Positions 44,116 to 53,299 of a stretch of DNA of 64,000 nucleotides are shown here, one piece after another. The notes beneath the pieces were generated by a model. That model searched no databases. It was not told where the DNA came from and was given only the letters and a program-made list of their open reading frames with translations. Position 1 is the first letter of the stretch, and each line of letters begins with the position of its first letter. The stretch comes from Agitococcus lubricus (GTDB lineage Bacteria > Pseudomonadota > Gammaproteobacteria > Pseudomonadales > Moraxellaceae). The stretch lies in NCBI RefSeq assembly GCF_003051055.1, contig NZ_QAON01000004.1, positions 213,351-277,350 of the forward strand, read 5' to 3'. A program made the translations under genes and the position numbers.

Positions 44116-45707
44116 AACGGCGGCAATTTATTACAGGCACAGCCGCCAGTTTATTAACCGCCTGCCAAGATTACTCTTCATGGTTTGATCTACCTCCGTG
44201 GTTGCCGATTACGGTTTTAAAACCTGCCATGCAGCAAGGCCATTATTTACGTCACCTTAAACAATTACCTGTTGCTCAAGGTGAACGCCGTATTGGCACG
44301 TTGATTATTGGTAGTGGCATAGCTGGCTTAACGGCGGCATGGCGCTTACAACAGCAAGGCTATCAGGATTTCTTATTGCTGATGGGTGGCGAACGTTTTG
44401 GCAATGCCAATGCAGGACAATGGCAAGATGTGGCTTATCCGCGTGGTGGCCATTATTTACCTTTGCCCACTCTCGAATCAACGCATATTCGGGAAATGTT
44501 GGCTGCGTGGAAAATTATTGAAAAAGACCCATTTAGCCTTAAACCTACTTATGATGAGCTATCCTTAGTCCATGCACCTGATGAGCGAATTTTAATAAAC
44601 CAACAATGGCATGAGGGTTTATTAGCACACCCCGACAAAAACAGCCAAAGCCAACAACAACGCTTTTTTCAGCTCATGAATGACTATCAACAGCAACGTG
44701 GTAATGATGGCAAGCCAGTTTTTACCATTCCACTTGCCAGTTGCTCGATGGATGATACATGGCGAGCTTTAGATAAATTAACTTTTGCTCAATGGCTAAA
44801 ACAACAAGGTTTTAACGATGCTGCCTTAGGTTGGTATGTAGATTATGCTTGTAAAGATGATTATGGCTTAGATAGCCAACAGATTTCGGCATGGGCAGGC
44901 ATTCATTATTTTGCTAGTCGTCATGGCTTAGCGGCTAATGCTAGCGATAACACCGTATTAACGTGGCCTGAAGGTTTACAGCATCTTGCCGCAAAAATGC
45001 TACCGCGTCAGCAGCAGCTAGTTAATGGTTTTGCGCTCAATATTCAAGAACAAAAAGATGGCGTAAATGTGTTGTATTTAGATACGACATCAAACAAAGT
45101 TTTTAACATCAAGGCGCAACAAGTTATTTGTGCCACGCCTTTACACGTCACCAAACATTTATTACCACAACTCAAAGGTGATGGCATAAACTGGCAACAC
45201 GATATGCCTGTTCATGCACCGTGGTTAGTCAGTAACTTTTATGTAGATAAATTTCCGCAAGAGCTAAAAGGTAATGATTTGGCTTGGGATAATGTGGTTT
45301 ATGGCAGTCCACATTTGGGTTATGTGGTCGCCACCCATCAATGGTTACGGGCAGCTAAACCGCAATACACCGTGTTTACCGCTTATCATGCTTTTAATTC
45401 GGCTAGCACCGCCACCCGTCAATGGCTAAGCACTGCAACTACGAGCGAGCTGTTAGACCTCGGCATTGCCGACTTAAAAACCGCTTACGGGACACAGTTA
45501 TGGATAAGTGTTAAAGGGGTAGAATTATGTGTACGCGGTCATGCAATGGCTGCGCCTACTGTTGGCTTCTTAAATAATAAAAGCCGTCACTATTTACAAC
45601 AGGCCGATGGACGTATTTTGTTTGCCCATAGTGACTTATCGGGCTATTCGATTTTTGAGGAAGCCGCTTGGTGGGGTTGGCAAGCGGCGAATAAGGTTGT
45701 GTCTTAA
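44112..45707 (+). CDS. Tat-exported FAD/NAD(P)-binding lipoprotein (amine-oxidase-like)
   Basis: A 531-aa flavoprotein. The start, MKRRQFITGTAASLLTAC, combines a twin-Arg motif with a lipobox (LLTAC, Cys18), so it should be folded in the cytoplasm and anchored to the membrane outside. A Rossmann motif, IIGSGIAGLTAAWRL (about 67-81), binds FAD. The C-terminal LFAHSDLSGYSIFEEAAWWG resembles the second FAD contact of amine-oxidase-type flavoproteins. Its ATG overlaps the SpeE-like stop codon. Polyamine oxidation or sensing is suggested by context only. It ends convergently with the response regulator, sharing TTAA. Confidence 0.82.
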   Translation: MKRRQFITGTAASLLTACQDYSSWFDLPPWLPITVLKPAMQQGHYLRHLKQLPVAQGERRIGTLIIGSGIAGLTAAWRLQQQGYQDFLLLMGGERFGNANAGQWQDVAYPRGGHYLPLPTLESTHIREMLAAWKIIEKDPFSLKPTYDELSLVHAPDERILINQQWHEGLLAHPDKNSQSQQQRFFQLMNDYQQQRGNDGKPVFTIPLASCSMDDTWRALDKLTFAQWLKQQGFNDAALGWYVDYACKDDYGLDSQQISAWAGIHYFASRHGLAANASDNTVLTWPEGLQHLAAKMLPRQQQLVNGFALNIQEQKDGVNVLYLDTTSNKVFNIKAQQVICATPLHVTKHLLPQLKGDGINWQHDMPVHAPWLVSNFYVDKFPQELKGNDLAWDNVVYGSPHLGYVVATHQWLRAAKPQYTVFTAYHAFNSASTATRQWLSTATTSELLDLGIADLKTAYGTQLWISVKGVELCVRGHAMAAPTVGFLNNKSRHYLQQADGRILFAHSDLSGYSIFEEAAWWGWQAANKVVS

Positions 45708-46645
45708 GCCAATGCAGGTTTAGAGCCACCAAACCCTTTGGCGCGTATCTTGGCTAAATAATCCGCTATTTTCGAGCTAACGGCCTTTTCTTGTACATCA
45801 CTCGACTGTTCTACCTTAATCACTTCTTTCAAGACTGGCAGGTCTTGTAATTGTTTATAACGTGACAAGGTGGATTCTAAACTTTTTGCCAATAAGCCTT
45901 TGCGTAAAGGTTTAGGCAAATAACGGTAGACTTGCGCCTGATTAATTAACTGCGCGACCCGTTGTGTATCTTTGAAACTGGTATTAATGATGGTTAATAA
46001 CGCGGGATATTCTTGCTTTAGGGTTTTAATCATCACCGAGGCATCACCATCTGCAACCTGCAATTCTGTCACCAAGACTGCGACAGATTGCGAAGCTAAT
46101 ACGGTTAACGCACTGGCGATGGTGGTACGCCATAACACGTGATGCTGGTCACCCAAAATATCCCGAACCGTTTCATACACCGATACGTCTTCATCCAATA
46201 CCAAACAGTTAATTCCTTTGGCGGGCGTTGGTAAGGGAAAACTGGGGATATTCACTTGCTCTAATTTGAGAGCGATGGCTACCGCATCGGCAATGGTATC
46301 GCGTAGCTCCTTAGGCCCCCACGGTTTATTGATATACCTAAAAATTTCACCTTCATTCACCGAGTCTACGGCTGCATCAACATCGGCATAACCTGTTAAT
46401 AAAATACGAATGGTATTGGGATGTCGCTCACGCGCATGTCGTAGTAACTCTGTGCCTACCATCGTGGGCATACGTTGGTCTGAGATTAAGACATGAATTT
46501 TCTCTTTTTGCATAATCTTGAGGGCTTCATAACCATCTGTGGTCGCAAACACCTGATACTGCATTCTTAATAACATCGTTAAGGTACGCAAAATACGTTC
46601 TTCGTCATCCACTAATAAAATACGCGGTTTAATAGCAATCGTCAT
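45704..46645 (-). CDS. Double-receiver response regulator
   Basis: A 313-aa protein with two receiver domains and no DNA-binding domain. REC1 (about 8-125) has the acidic pocket (VDDEE), phospho-acceptor Asp56 in ISDQRMP, and FRYINKPWG with the conserved Lys. REC2 (about 145-265) keeps the fold (LVLDEDVSVYETV, INTSF, YRYLPKPLRK) but has Glu194 in place of the Asp (VTELQV). The Asp-to-Glu change may mimic permanent phosphorylation. It follows the histidine kinase after 10 bp, so they form a two-component pair. Output is likely protein-protein. Confidence 0.9.
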   Translation of the reverse strand: MTIAIKPRILLVDDEERILRTLTMLLRMQYQVFATTDGYEALKIMQKEKIHVLISDQRMPTMVGTELLRHARERHPNTIRILLTGYADVDAAVDSVNEGEIFRYINKPWGPKELRDTIADAVAIALKLEQVNIPSFPLPTPAKGINCLVLDEDVSVYETVRDILGDQHHVLWRTTIASALTVLASQSVAVLVTELQVADGDASVMIKTLKQEYPALLTIINTSFKDTQRVAQLINQAQVYRYLPKPLRKGLLAKSLESTLSRYKQLQDLPVLKEVIKVEQSSDVQEKAVSSKIADYLAKIRAKGFGGSKPALA

Positions 46646-46655
46646 AATTTACATC

Positions 46656-47942
46656 CTAAGCAGCAGCCGATAAATTCAAGGTACGAGGAAAGGCAATCAC
46701 AAAACGTGTGCCTTTGCCTAACTCGGAGGCGACACGAATAGAGCCTTGATGCTGCTGAATAATTTTGTACGAAATAGATAAGCCTAAGCCTGTGCCTTGG
46801 CCAACAGGCTTGGTGGTAAAGAAAGGGTCAAAAATTTTAGCGAGATGTTCAGCCGCAATGCCACAGCCTGTGTCTTGTACAGAGACATAGACAAAGTCCT
46901 TATCTGACCATGATTTAATTAACAAATAGCCCTGCTCTTTGATGGCTTGTGCGGCATTGGTAAATAAGTTAAGTAATACTTGATTGATTTGCGAAGCGGC
47001 ACAACGAATAGGGGGAACATCTTCAAGGCGTTTTAAGACAGTGACTTTGTATTTGAGGGTATTACGTGCAATCAATAAAGCGTTTTCTATACATTCATTT
47101 AAGGAAACATTGTCTAATATGGCTTGGTCTAAACGGCTGAAGTTTTTTAAGCCAGTCACCAGTTCACTGATTTGCTCGACACCATAAAACGTATCGGCAA
47201 ATAAACCTTCTAGGTCAGCAAACCATTGTTGACTGTCAAAACCCGCTTTTGCATCGTCCAGATTTGCTAAACTTTCAGCAATGTCTACATCGCGACTATT
47301 AGGGTCAATCAGCGTATGTGCCAAGTGCTCGTGCGCTTGTAGCACATAATGAAACTGAGCAAAAAACTCACGTGCCATCTCAATGTTATTATTCACATAA
47401 CCTAAAGGGGTATTAATTTCGTGCGCTACACCAGCAACCATTTGGCCTAAGGCTGCCATTTTTTCAGACTGTACCAATTGCGCTTGTGACGAGGATAACT
47501 GGCGATAGGCGATGTTGAGTTCAGCAGCGCTTTGACTAATTTGTTTTTCCATCGCCGATAATAAATGCAATACCGCTCCCATTCCCAAATAACGCCCCTG
47601 CTCGGTAATAACAAAATCTTCACTGAGTGGAAATCGCATTTTTTTACTGATATATGCGGCTGCTTCGGCCAAGCTATCCGTGACTTCTACAGACAACACA
47701 TCTTGGCGCATAAAGTCTTTAACTGGCCGATTACCAAACAACTCTCGGCCAAATTTTTTGAGAAAGATATCATTTAATTGGTGACGGCTAATCATACCAA
47801 CAGGTTGCTGTTTGGCATTGACCACAGCCACAGATAAACATTGTTGATACGCCTGTGATAAAAAAGCGTCAGCAACGGTATTGATGGTGTCCTGCTCATC
47901 AAAAGCTAAAATATCCGTCGCAAAGGTGCGTAATATGGACAT
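46656..47942 (-). CDS. CBS-domain sensor histidine kinase
   Basis: A 428-aa cytosolic histidine kinase without clear membrane spans. Two CBS repeats (about residues 10-130, VVNAKQQPVGMISRHQL and TEQGRYLGMGAVL) could bind adenosine nucleotides. A coiled coil with the phospho-His box GVAHEINTPLGYVNNN follows (about 170). The HATPase domain shows LLNLFTNAAQAI, DTGCGI and GTGLGLSISYKI. AGGAG is 5 nt before the ATG at 47942. Its partner is the downstream double-receiver protein. An energy-charge signal is a guess from the CBS pair. Confidence 0.9.
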   Translation of the reverse strand: MSILRTFATDILAFDEQDTINTVADAFLSQAYQQCLSVAVVNAKQQPVGMISRHQLNDIFLKKFGRELFGNRPVKDFMRQDVLSVEVTDSLAEAAAYISKKMRFPLSEDFVITEQGRYLGMGAVLHLLSAMEKQISQSAAELNIAYRQLSSSQAQLVQSEKMAALGQMVAGVAHEINTPLGYVNNNIEMAREFFAQFHYVLQAHEHLAHTLIDPNSRDVDIAESLANLDDAKAGFDSQQWFADLEGLFADTFYGVEQISELVTGLKNFSRLDQAILDNVSLNECIENALLIARNTLKYKVTVLKRLEDVPPIRCAASQINQVLLNLFTNAAQAIKEQGYLLIKSWSDKDFVYVSVQDTGCGIAAEHLAKIFDPFFTTKPVGQGTGLGLSISYKIIQQHQGSIRVASELGKGTRFVIAFPRTLNLSAAA

Positions 47943-48239
47943 AGTCACTCCTACGTAGTACCACAAGTACTTCCTGTACAGTGTTCATGTCTAGCAGATA
48001 AAAGGATTGATTGAATGGCGATTGGGCTTAGGCGCACAGTAGAAGGGTTTTATGACAAGCACGTGTCACTTTGTTGACGTTTTGAAGATAGAAAAGTGCC
48101 TTGCAGACGCTATCACAAAGAGGAATGACAACGAGGACTGCACGGTGAATAAACGGGGTTTGAGGAGAGCTATTATGGCTCGAAGATAACACTCGCCCTC
48201 TGAGGGTCTGACCTTGGTTATGGCTAAGGTCAGCCGTTT
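47943..48239. other. Gene-free stretch with a plus-strand terminator-like end
   Basis: No coding frame is seen. CTGACCTT (48208-48215) pairs with AAGGTCAG (48226-48233), followed on the plus strand by CCGTTTTTAGATTTTTTT. A TTGACG lies near 48073 without a good -10 box. The T-rich end points to transcription on the plus strand, where no gene is annotated, so a small RNA is possible. Confidence 0.35.
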
Positions 48240-48740
48240 TTAGATTTTTTTATACATATACACCGTGTCTTCACCATAGGCTAAACACGCCGCCTTGAGC
48301 TGTTGATTCAGTAGATTATCGACAACAAAACCATAGCGTTGCCAATAACGTAGCGCGCCTTGTACAGCCACTAAAGCCAGTGCTGCGTAAGCCTGTTGCT
48401 GGGCATAGGCCAGCAAATAGTGGGTCAACTGTTGAGCAAGCCCTAGTCCCTGATAGGCAGGGTCTACCGCAAGGTCATGGATATACAGTGTGTTTGTGTT
48501 GGCTGTGATAGGGGGATTGATGCGATTCAATATAGGAATATCTGCCCATAACCACGGATGACTCAACACATAGGCAACGACCTGTAGTCCATCTTTAGCC
48601 ACCAAACTAGTCTCAGGTGACAGTTGCCGTTTATGTGCAAAAATGGTCGTTTCTTCCCACAGTGCTTGCGGATAGGCGTGTTGTTGTACCGTTTGGACGG
48701 CAGCTAAATCTTCAACTTGCATCAGTTGGATGGTCAACAT
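48240..48740 (-). CDS. GNAT-family N-acetyltransferase
   Basis: A 166-aa acetyltransferase. The acetyl-CoA loop is in IHDLAVDPAYQGLGLAQQLT (Q-x-x-G-x-G/A pattern, about 87-106), and YWQRYGFVV near 135 is the usual C-terminal motif. Cytoplasmic, substrate unknown. It begins 13 bp after the adenylate cyclase stop codon, so it is co-transcribed with it. A cAMP link is not implied by sequence. Confidence 0.88.
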   Translation of the reverse strand: MLTIQLMQVEDLAAVQTVQQHAYPQALWEETTIFAHKRQLSPETSLVAKDGLQVVAYVLSHPWLWADIPILNRINPPITANTNTLYIHDLAVDPAYQGLGLAQQLTHYLLAYAQQQAYAALALVAVQGALRYWQRYGFVVDNLLNQQLKAACLAYGEDTVYMYKKI

Positions 48741-48753
48741 ACGCTAAAATCAC

Positions 48754-50043
48754 CTACTGTGCTAATAACCACCATGTGGCCATTTCGCCTTTGCCTTTAA
48801 CATCAATCACACCACGATACTCGGTCTTAAAATCTTCGGCTAAACGAATACGAGTTTCTTGACTGATTTGAATACGTCCCGCTTGCCCGTGTGACTCCAT
48901 TCGACTGGCAGTATTCACGGTGTCCCCCCAAATATCATAACTAAAACGCATCGCGCCAATCACCCCTGCAATGACTGAACCTGTATGCACACCAATACGT
49001 ACGTCCAAGTCAATACCTGTTTCTTGGCGAATTAACTTAATTTCGTCTAATAACGCTAAGGCTAAACGTGCAATGATATGAGTATGGTCGTGACGTGGGT
49101 CGGGTGCACCTGATACCACCATATAGGCATCGCCAATCGTTTTGATTTTTTCTGCGCCTAATCTAGCCACAATCGCATCAAAACGGGAGAAGATTTTTTC
49201 TAATAACGAGACGACGACTTCGGGGTCTTGTTTGGATGCCCACGGCGTAAAACCCGCAATATCGGCAAATAACACACTGACTTCGGGATGACGGTCAGCA
49301 ATCATGCGGTCATTTTGGCGTAATTCGTTGGCGATTTTGGGCGGTAATACGGCATGTAACAAGCGGTCTGAGCGTTCACGTTCTTGCACTAAATACTGTT
49401 CGGCCTTGAGTACCTCGCGGTCAAATACGTTCAAAATCAGCAGTACAGATAAGGTCGCCAATACCATATTCACCGTACGCATTAATGAAATCAGCATGGG
49501 CTGTACAGCACTTAAATCAACATAGGCTTGTGTAAATACACAAGCACCTAATATCAAACATAAAATCGGAAAACCCATAAAAAATAGACGGGACTTTTTT
49601 TCGGGTGGGTCAAAAATCACACTGGCTAAGACGGTATTCGTTACCCCAAAAATACTCACCCCCAACGCCGAGCCTGTTAAAAAAATCAATACCGCCAAAT
49701 GGGTGTTGACCGTCACCATTAACCATAAACGTGCCAAACGTTCCGCGTGTAAAGAAGCAGCCCACATCCCCATGCCATAACAAGCCATAGTGACGGCATT
49801 GAGTAAAATGACAGACAAGCCTTGGGTGAAGCCCAGAAAAAAGGAAAGCAAAAAATAGAATGTCGTTAAGGCAAAGGCTGCTCCTAAGCTATAACGGGTG
49901 ATGCGTGTACGACGGGTATGGTCTGCTTGCGTCGGTAATGGCGGAGGACTCAGTAAATCTAACCAAAACTGTTTATCTGGTCGACGGATATACTGACGCA
50001 TTTGGCAATCTTTTTCGTCGTGTTGGCTAAGTTCAGACATCAT
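48754..50043 (-). CDS. Membrane class III adenylate cyclase
   Basis: A 429-aa inner-membrane enzyme making cAMP from ATP. About six hydrophobic spans (residues 50-205) lead through a helical linker to the cyclase domain. Metal ligands are Asp261 (FADIAGF) and Asp305 (TIGDAYM). Adenine-specifying residues are Lys301 and Asp370 (YDIWGD), with transition-state Asn377 and Arg381 (NTASRMES). The complete set argues for ATP, not GTP, as substrate. GGGA lies just upstream of the ATG. It is the first gene of a pair with GNAT. The CRP-type site at 32714 shows a cAMP circuit may exist. Confidence 0.95.
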   Translation of the reverse strand: MMSELSQHDEKDCQMRQYIRRPDKQFWLDLLSPPPLPTQADHTRRTRITRYSLGAAFALTTFYFLLSFFLGFTQGLSVILLNAVTMACYGMGMWAASLHAERLARLWLMVTVNTHLAVLIFLTGSALGVSIFGVTNTVLASVIFDPPEKKSRLFFMGFPILCLILGACVFTQAYVDLSAVQPMLISLMRTVNMVLATLSVLLILNVFDREVLKAEQYLVQERERSDRLLHAVLPPKIANELRQNDRMIADRHPEVSVLFADIAGFTPWASKQDPEVVVSLLEKIFSRFDAIVARLGAEKIKTIGDAYMVVSGAPDPRHDHTHIIARLALALLDEIKLIRQETGIDLDVRIGVHTGSVIAGVIGAMRFSYDIWGDTVNTASRMESHGQAGRIQISQETRIRLAEDFKTEYRGVIDVKGKGEMATWWLLAQ

Positions 50044-50096
50044 GAATCCCGCATATTATTGGGTAAACACAAGGTTTACCCTACATGTTGACGCGA

Positions 50097-50330
50097 TTAA
50101 GTATCTAAAATCGTGAGTGCCGCTTGTGCATGCTCCGCCGCTTCAATCCCCAGTTGAGTCAAATAACCGCCATCTACATGACTGGTTAAACCTTTTTGAT
50201 ACAAGCGTTGTGCCGCCGCAATGATGACAGGCTCAGCGGTATGATGAATTTTTAGACCTGCTTGATGATTACCCAAATCAAACATAGATAACACGGTTAA
50301 TTCTTCAATTAAATCAATAGAATACTGCAT
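50097..50330 (-). CDS. TIGR02647-family small protein
   Basis: A 77-aa protein matching the TIGR02647 pattern common in Pseudomonadales: LIEELTVLSMFDLGN, GLKIHHTAEPVIIAAAQRLY and GYLTQLGIEAAEH. The shape suggests a helical, winged-helix-like DNA-binding fold; its role is unknown. GGGG lies 6 nt before the ATG at 50330; an earlier in-frame start at 50342 is less likely. It is 54 bp upstream of nothing on its strand except the cyclase and may be a single gene. Confidence 0.75.
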   Translation of the reverse strand: MQYSIDLIEELTVLSMFDLGNHQAGLKIHHTAEPVIIAAAQRLYQKGLTSHVDGGYLTQLGIEAAEHAQAALTILDT

Positions 50331-50569
50331 AATAAGCCCCATTTTTTGTCATAATTTACGCTTTTGTGGTTAAGAACATAGGCCATTTTGGCAGATTACA
50401 GCACGTCACATAGCCCGCAGTTCTACATTATTTTAGTCGTTGCCCGCTATGGCTATTTTCAATTGCCAAAAAGCCATACAACTGCCGTTACAAACCCGTT
50501 GTCTCAATTAGATAACATGCTTAGCCTATTGTGCGCAATAGAAATAAGGCCATCATTGCTCGACGTTGG

Positions 50570-51838
50570 TTAAGCCGAGGCAGTAAATACAGGCCATGTC
50601 TGGGTGAGTGCGCTTTGCTGATATAGGCGTATATCACCAAACTGCAAAAAGACGGCCTCACTTTGTTGAGGTCTAAAAAAGAGATAATCATTCACCTTTA
50701 ATTGTTGGCTGGCAGACCCTAGCCATAATTCTTGGTTACTTGAACGACCATATAACTCACTTAAACGTAAACCTGCGGGAGAAATAGGCTGAGCCAACCA
50801 GTGTCCACCATGAATAAAATAGCCCCGCTGATTATTGGCATCCCATGCACTACGAAACCAACGCGCCCATTCTAAGGCAGGAATTAAAGGCTCTTGCTCT
50901 ACTTTAAGGACAGGCGTCGCAATAAAACAAGCGGCCTGATGCTGTGCCAAGGTGGGTAAGTCAAAATCTGACGGTTGCACAAATGCACTGCCAATAGCAA
51001 TCTCATTAGCGACTGTACCTTGTGCATGTAAGGTATAGGTTTGACTGCCACCTGAGTTGTAAGTCATCTGATTAGCATCATACCCTGCTTGTTGAATCGT
51101 TTGCTGACAGGCTTGATAAAAAGACTGCACATAATCCCATGCTTTTTGTTGCATACCTAGCGCAGTCGGCAGTTTGGCAACATGCGCTTCATAGCCCATC
51201 AAGCCAGAGAGTTTTAATAGGGGCGATTGCTTTAACTGTTGCAATACCGTTTGTAACTCCTCTACCGTTTTTAAGCCTCCACGATGTAAGCCCACATCAA
51301 TTTCTAGATTGATTTTTAGTGGATAATTAAAGGCTTGCGCGAGCTCGGCATATTCTTGCAAACGGGCACTGCTATCGACCAACCATTGCACACGGTCTAA
51401 GAGCATAGGATTCGTTAAATCTGTCAACCAATGCTTTAAGGCCAACGCGGCGATGGGTTTCCCTAATAAAAAATCACCTTGCGGATAATGTTCTAATACC
51501 GTGGATAACATCGGCAGATTAAAGACCATAAAACGCTGGCTACGCAACTGCTGACTCAATACTTGCAACAAAGACAAACAAGGCAATGACTTCACCACCA
51601 AACGTACAGGCAAGTTCTTAGCGGCTAAGTGTTGTTGCACTTGTTGAATATTATGTTGGAGTCGTTGTTGGTCGATAATCAGTGTCGGTTGTGCGACTTC
51701 GGCTGTTCTTAATGCCTGACTGAGCTGCTGAAAATAATTATCATGCCCTTTGCCTTCATCTGAGGGTTTTAGGCCAGCCACCACAGCCACCCCCCCTACA
51801 CCTGCGCCTAGCAGGATTTGTCTACGACTCCAACTCAT
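50570..51838 (-). CDS. Tat-exported DSD1-type PLP enzyme (alanine racemase N-terminal fold)
   Basis: A 422-aa fold-type III PLP enzyme of the D-threonine aldolase / D-serine dehydratase group. The Lys for PLP is in LVVKSLP; LEIDVGLHRGG and the YNSGGSQTY phosphate loop are typical. The N-terminus, MSWSRRQILLGAGVGG, is a twin-Arg signal, unusual for this normally cytoplasmic family. Its ATG overlaps the upstream flavoprotein TGA by 4 bp. It is the third gene of an operon of exported proteins. Substrate, probably a D-amino acid, is inferred. Confidence 0.8.
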   Translation of the reverse strand: MSWSRRQILLGAGVGGVAVVAGLKPSDEGKGHDNYFQQLSQALRTAEVAQPTLIIDQQRLQHNIQQVQQHLAAKNLPVRLVVKSLPCLSLLQVLSQQLRSQRFMVFNLPMLSTVLEHYPQGDFLLGKPIAALALKHWLTDLTNPMLLDRVQWLVDSSARLQEYAELAQAFNYPLKINLEIDVGLHRGGLKTVEELQTVLQQLKQSPLLKLSGLMGYEAHVAKLPTALGMQQKAWDYVQSFYQACQQTIQQAGYDANQMTYNSGGSQTYTLHAQGTVANEIAIGSAFVQPSDFDLPTLAQHQAACFIATPVLKVEQEPLIPALEWARWFRSAWDANNQRGYFIHGGHWLAQPISPAGLRLSELYGRSSNQELWLGSASQQLKVNDYLFFRPQQSEAVFLQFGDIRLYQQSALTQTWPVFTASA

Positions 51839-53229
51839 GCGATGCCCCAAATTTTTTTGGTGTAATTATTAACGAGCTTATTTTGCGGGTCTAATTGTTG
51901 GCGTATTGCTTTGACCGTAGACCATTGTGGATAGAGCTTAGCAAAATCTGCGTCGGTTAAAGAGTGTAATTTACCCCAATGTGGACGGCCACCATATTTT
52001 TTGAAAACAGGCTCAATCAGTGTATATAAAAACTGATAATCATCTTCGTAATAGGCGTGTACCGCGATAGAGCCTGTATCCCGTTGATAAAATGGGGATA
52101 ACCATGCACGCTCATCGCCCTTGATAACCCGTGCTTCAATCGGAAAAAACACATCCGACCGTTGTTGTTCGATGAGCGAAATGACTTCTTTTAAGGCAGG
52201 GATTTGTGCCTCTAAGGGCAAATGATACTCCATCTCATGAAAGCGTACCGAACGCTCAGAAGCCAACAACTTCCAACCATAATCTACCGCGTATTCAGTG
52301 CCATGATTATCGGCAACCATTTGTGCAATACGTCGGCGCAAGTTGGGTGACCAACTGACATAATCTCGTAGCTTTTTTAAGTCCATTAAAGATTCCATGT
52401 CTTTGTCTTCACCACGTGGCGTGACGGGTTTATCGGTTTGATTATGTAAAACCTTCATCGCCAAGCCCGTAAACGGAATATAAAAAAACTCGGCATTCCG
52501 ATTTTTTTGATATAACTCAGTCCACTCTGCAAATAGTTCTTCAACAGGCAACATGGTCACTTGACGTTCAGTATAGGCTAACGGCCAATTTTCTAAGGTA
52601 TATTCTGTCACCACCCCAAAACTGCCTAAGCCTACTAAGGCAGCATGATAAATGTCAGCATTTTCTAAGGGACTGCAATTCAGCTCTTGGCCTTGCGCAC
52701 TGATTAACTTAAAACTCGCCACACGACCATGTAGCGCAGGTAAGGCATAACCACTCCCGTGTGTGCCTGTCGCTATCGCGCCAGCTAAGGTTTGTTTATT
52801 AATATCAGGAATATTGACCATATCTTGGCCAACTTGTTCTAATAACTGACCTAATTGTTGTAAGCGTGTCCCAGCTTTTACCGTTGCCGTATGTTGCACG
52901 GCATCGTGGCCAATTAAGCCCGAAAAACTGTCTAAGGCGAGTAAAGTGCCGTCTGTGGCGCACTGAGCATTAAATGAGTGACCTGCACCGACACAACGAA
53001 TGGGTGCTGCGCTATTGGCTAGTAAGGCTTTTAGTTCATCGATAGTATTAGGGGCAACACGTTTGCTGGGATATGCATATTCACTGCCTGCCCAATTTTG
53101 CCAAATATAATGACCTTGGGCATTTTGACTGGCAGGCACAGGCTGATGAGGGGCTTTATAACAGGCGGATAAGACTAAACTCGCGCTACTCGCAGCACTA
53201 AAACTTAAAAATTGACGACGATTTAACAT
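51835..53229 (-). CDS. Tat-exported D-arabinono-1,4-lactone oxidase-like flavolipoprotein
   Basis: A 464-aa FAD enzyme of the ALO/L-gulonolactone oxidase family. MLNRRQFLSF starts a twin-Arg signal that ends in LVLSAC, a lipobox with Cys23, so it is a membrane-anchored lipoprotein. CVGAGHSFNAQCATDG is the FAD-binding loop with the His expected for covalent flavin; ATGTHGSGYALP follows. The C-terminal GGRPHWGKLH is the ALO hallmark. It lies between the cytochrome c5 gene (70 bp) and the PLP-enzyme gene (4-bp overlap). Electrons could pass to the cytochrome, by inference. Confidence 0.85.
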   Translation of the reverse strand: MLNRRQFLSFSAASSASLVLSACYKAPHQPVPASQNAQGHYIWQNWAGSEYAYPSKRVAPNTIDELKALLANSAAPIRCVGAGHSFNAQCATDGTLLALDSFSGLIGHDAVQHTATVKAGTRLQQLGQLLEQVGQDMVNIPDINKQTLAGAIATGTHGSGYALPALHGRVASFKLISAQGQELNCSPLENADIYHAALVGLGSFGVVTEYTLENWPLAYTERQVTMLPVEELFAEWTELYQKNRNAEFFYIPFTGLAMKVLHNQTDKPVTPRGEDKDMESLMDLKKLRDYVSWSPNLRRRIAQMVADNHGTEYAVDYGWKLLASERSVRFHEMEYHLPLEAQIPALKEVISLIEQQRSDVFFPIEARVIKGDERAWLSPFYQRDTGSIAVHAYYEDDYQFLYTLIEPVFKKYGGRPHWGKLHSLTDADFAKLYPQWSTVKAIRQQLDPQNKLVNNYTKKIWGIA

Positions 53230-53299
53230 GACTTTCTTAACCTCGTTCCTCTGTTTAGATACCATCCCCTCATTTAGGGGAGAGTTAGGGAGGGGTATA

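Noticed and set aside
50388..50573. A 61-codon plus-strand frame.
   Set aside because: It starts with a non-ATG codon, has no ribosome-binding site and runs into the PLP-enzyme gene's stop.
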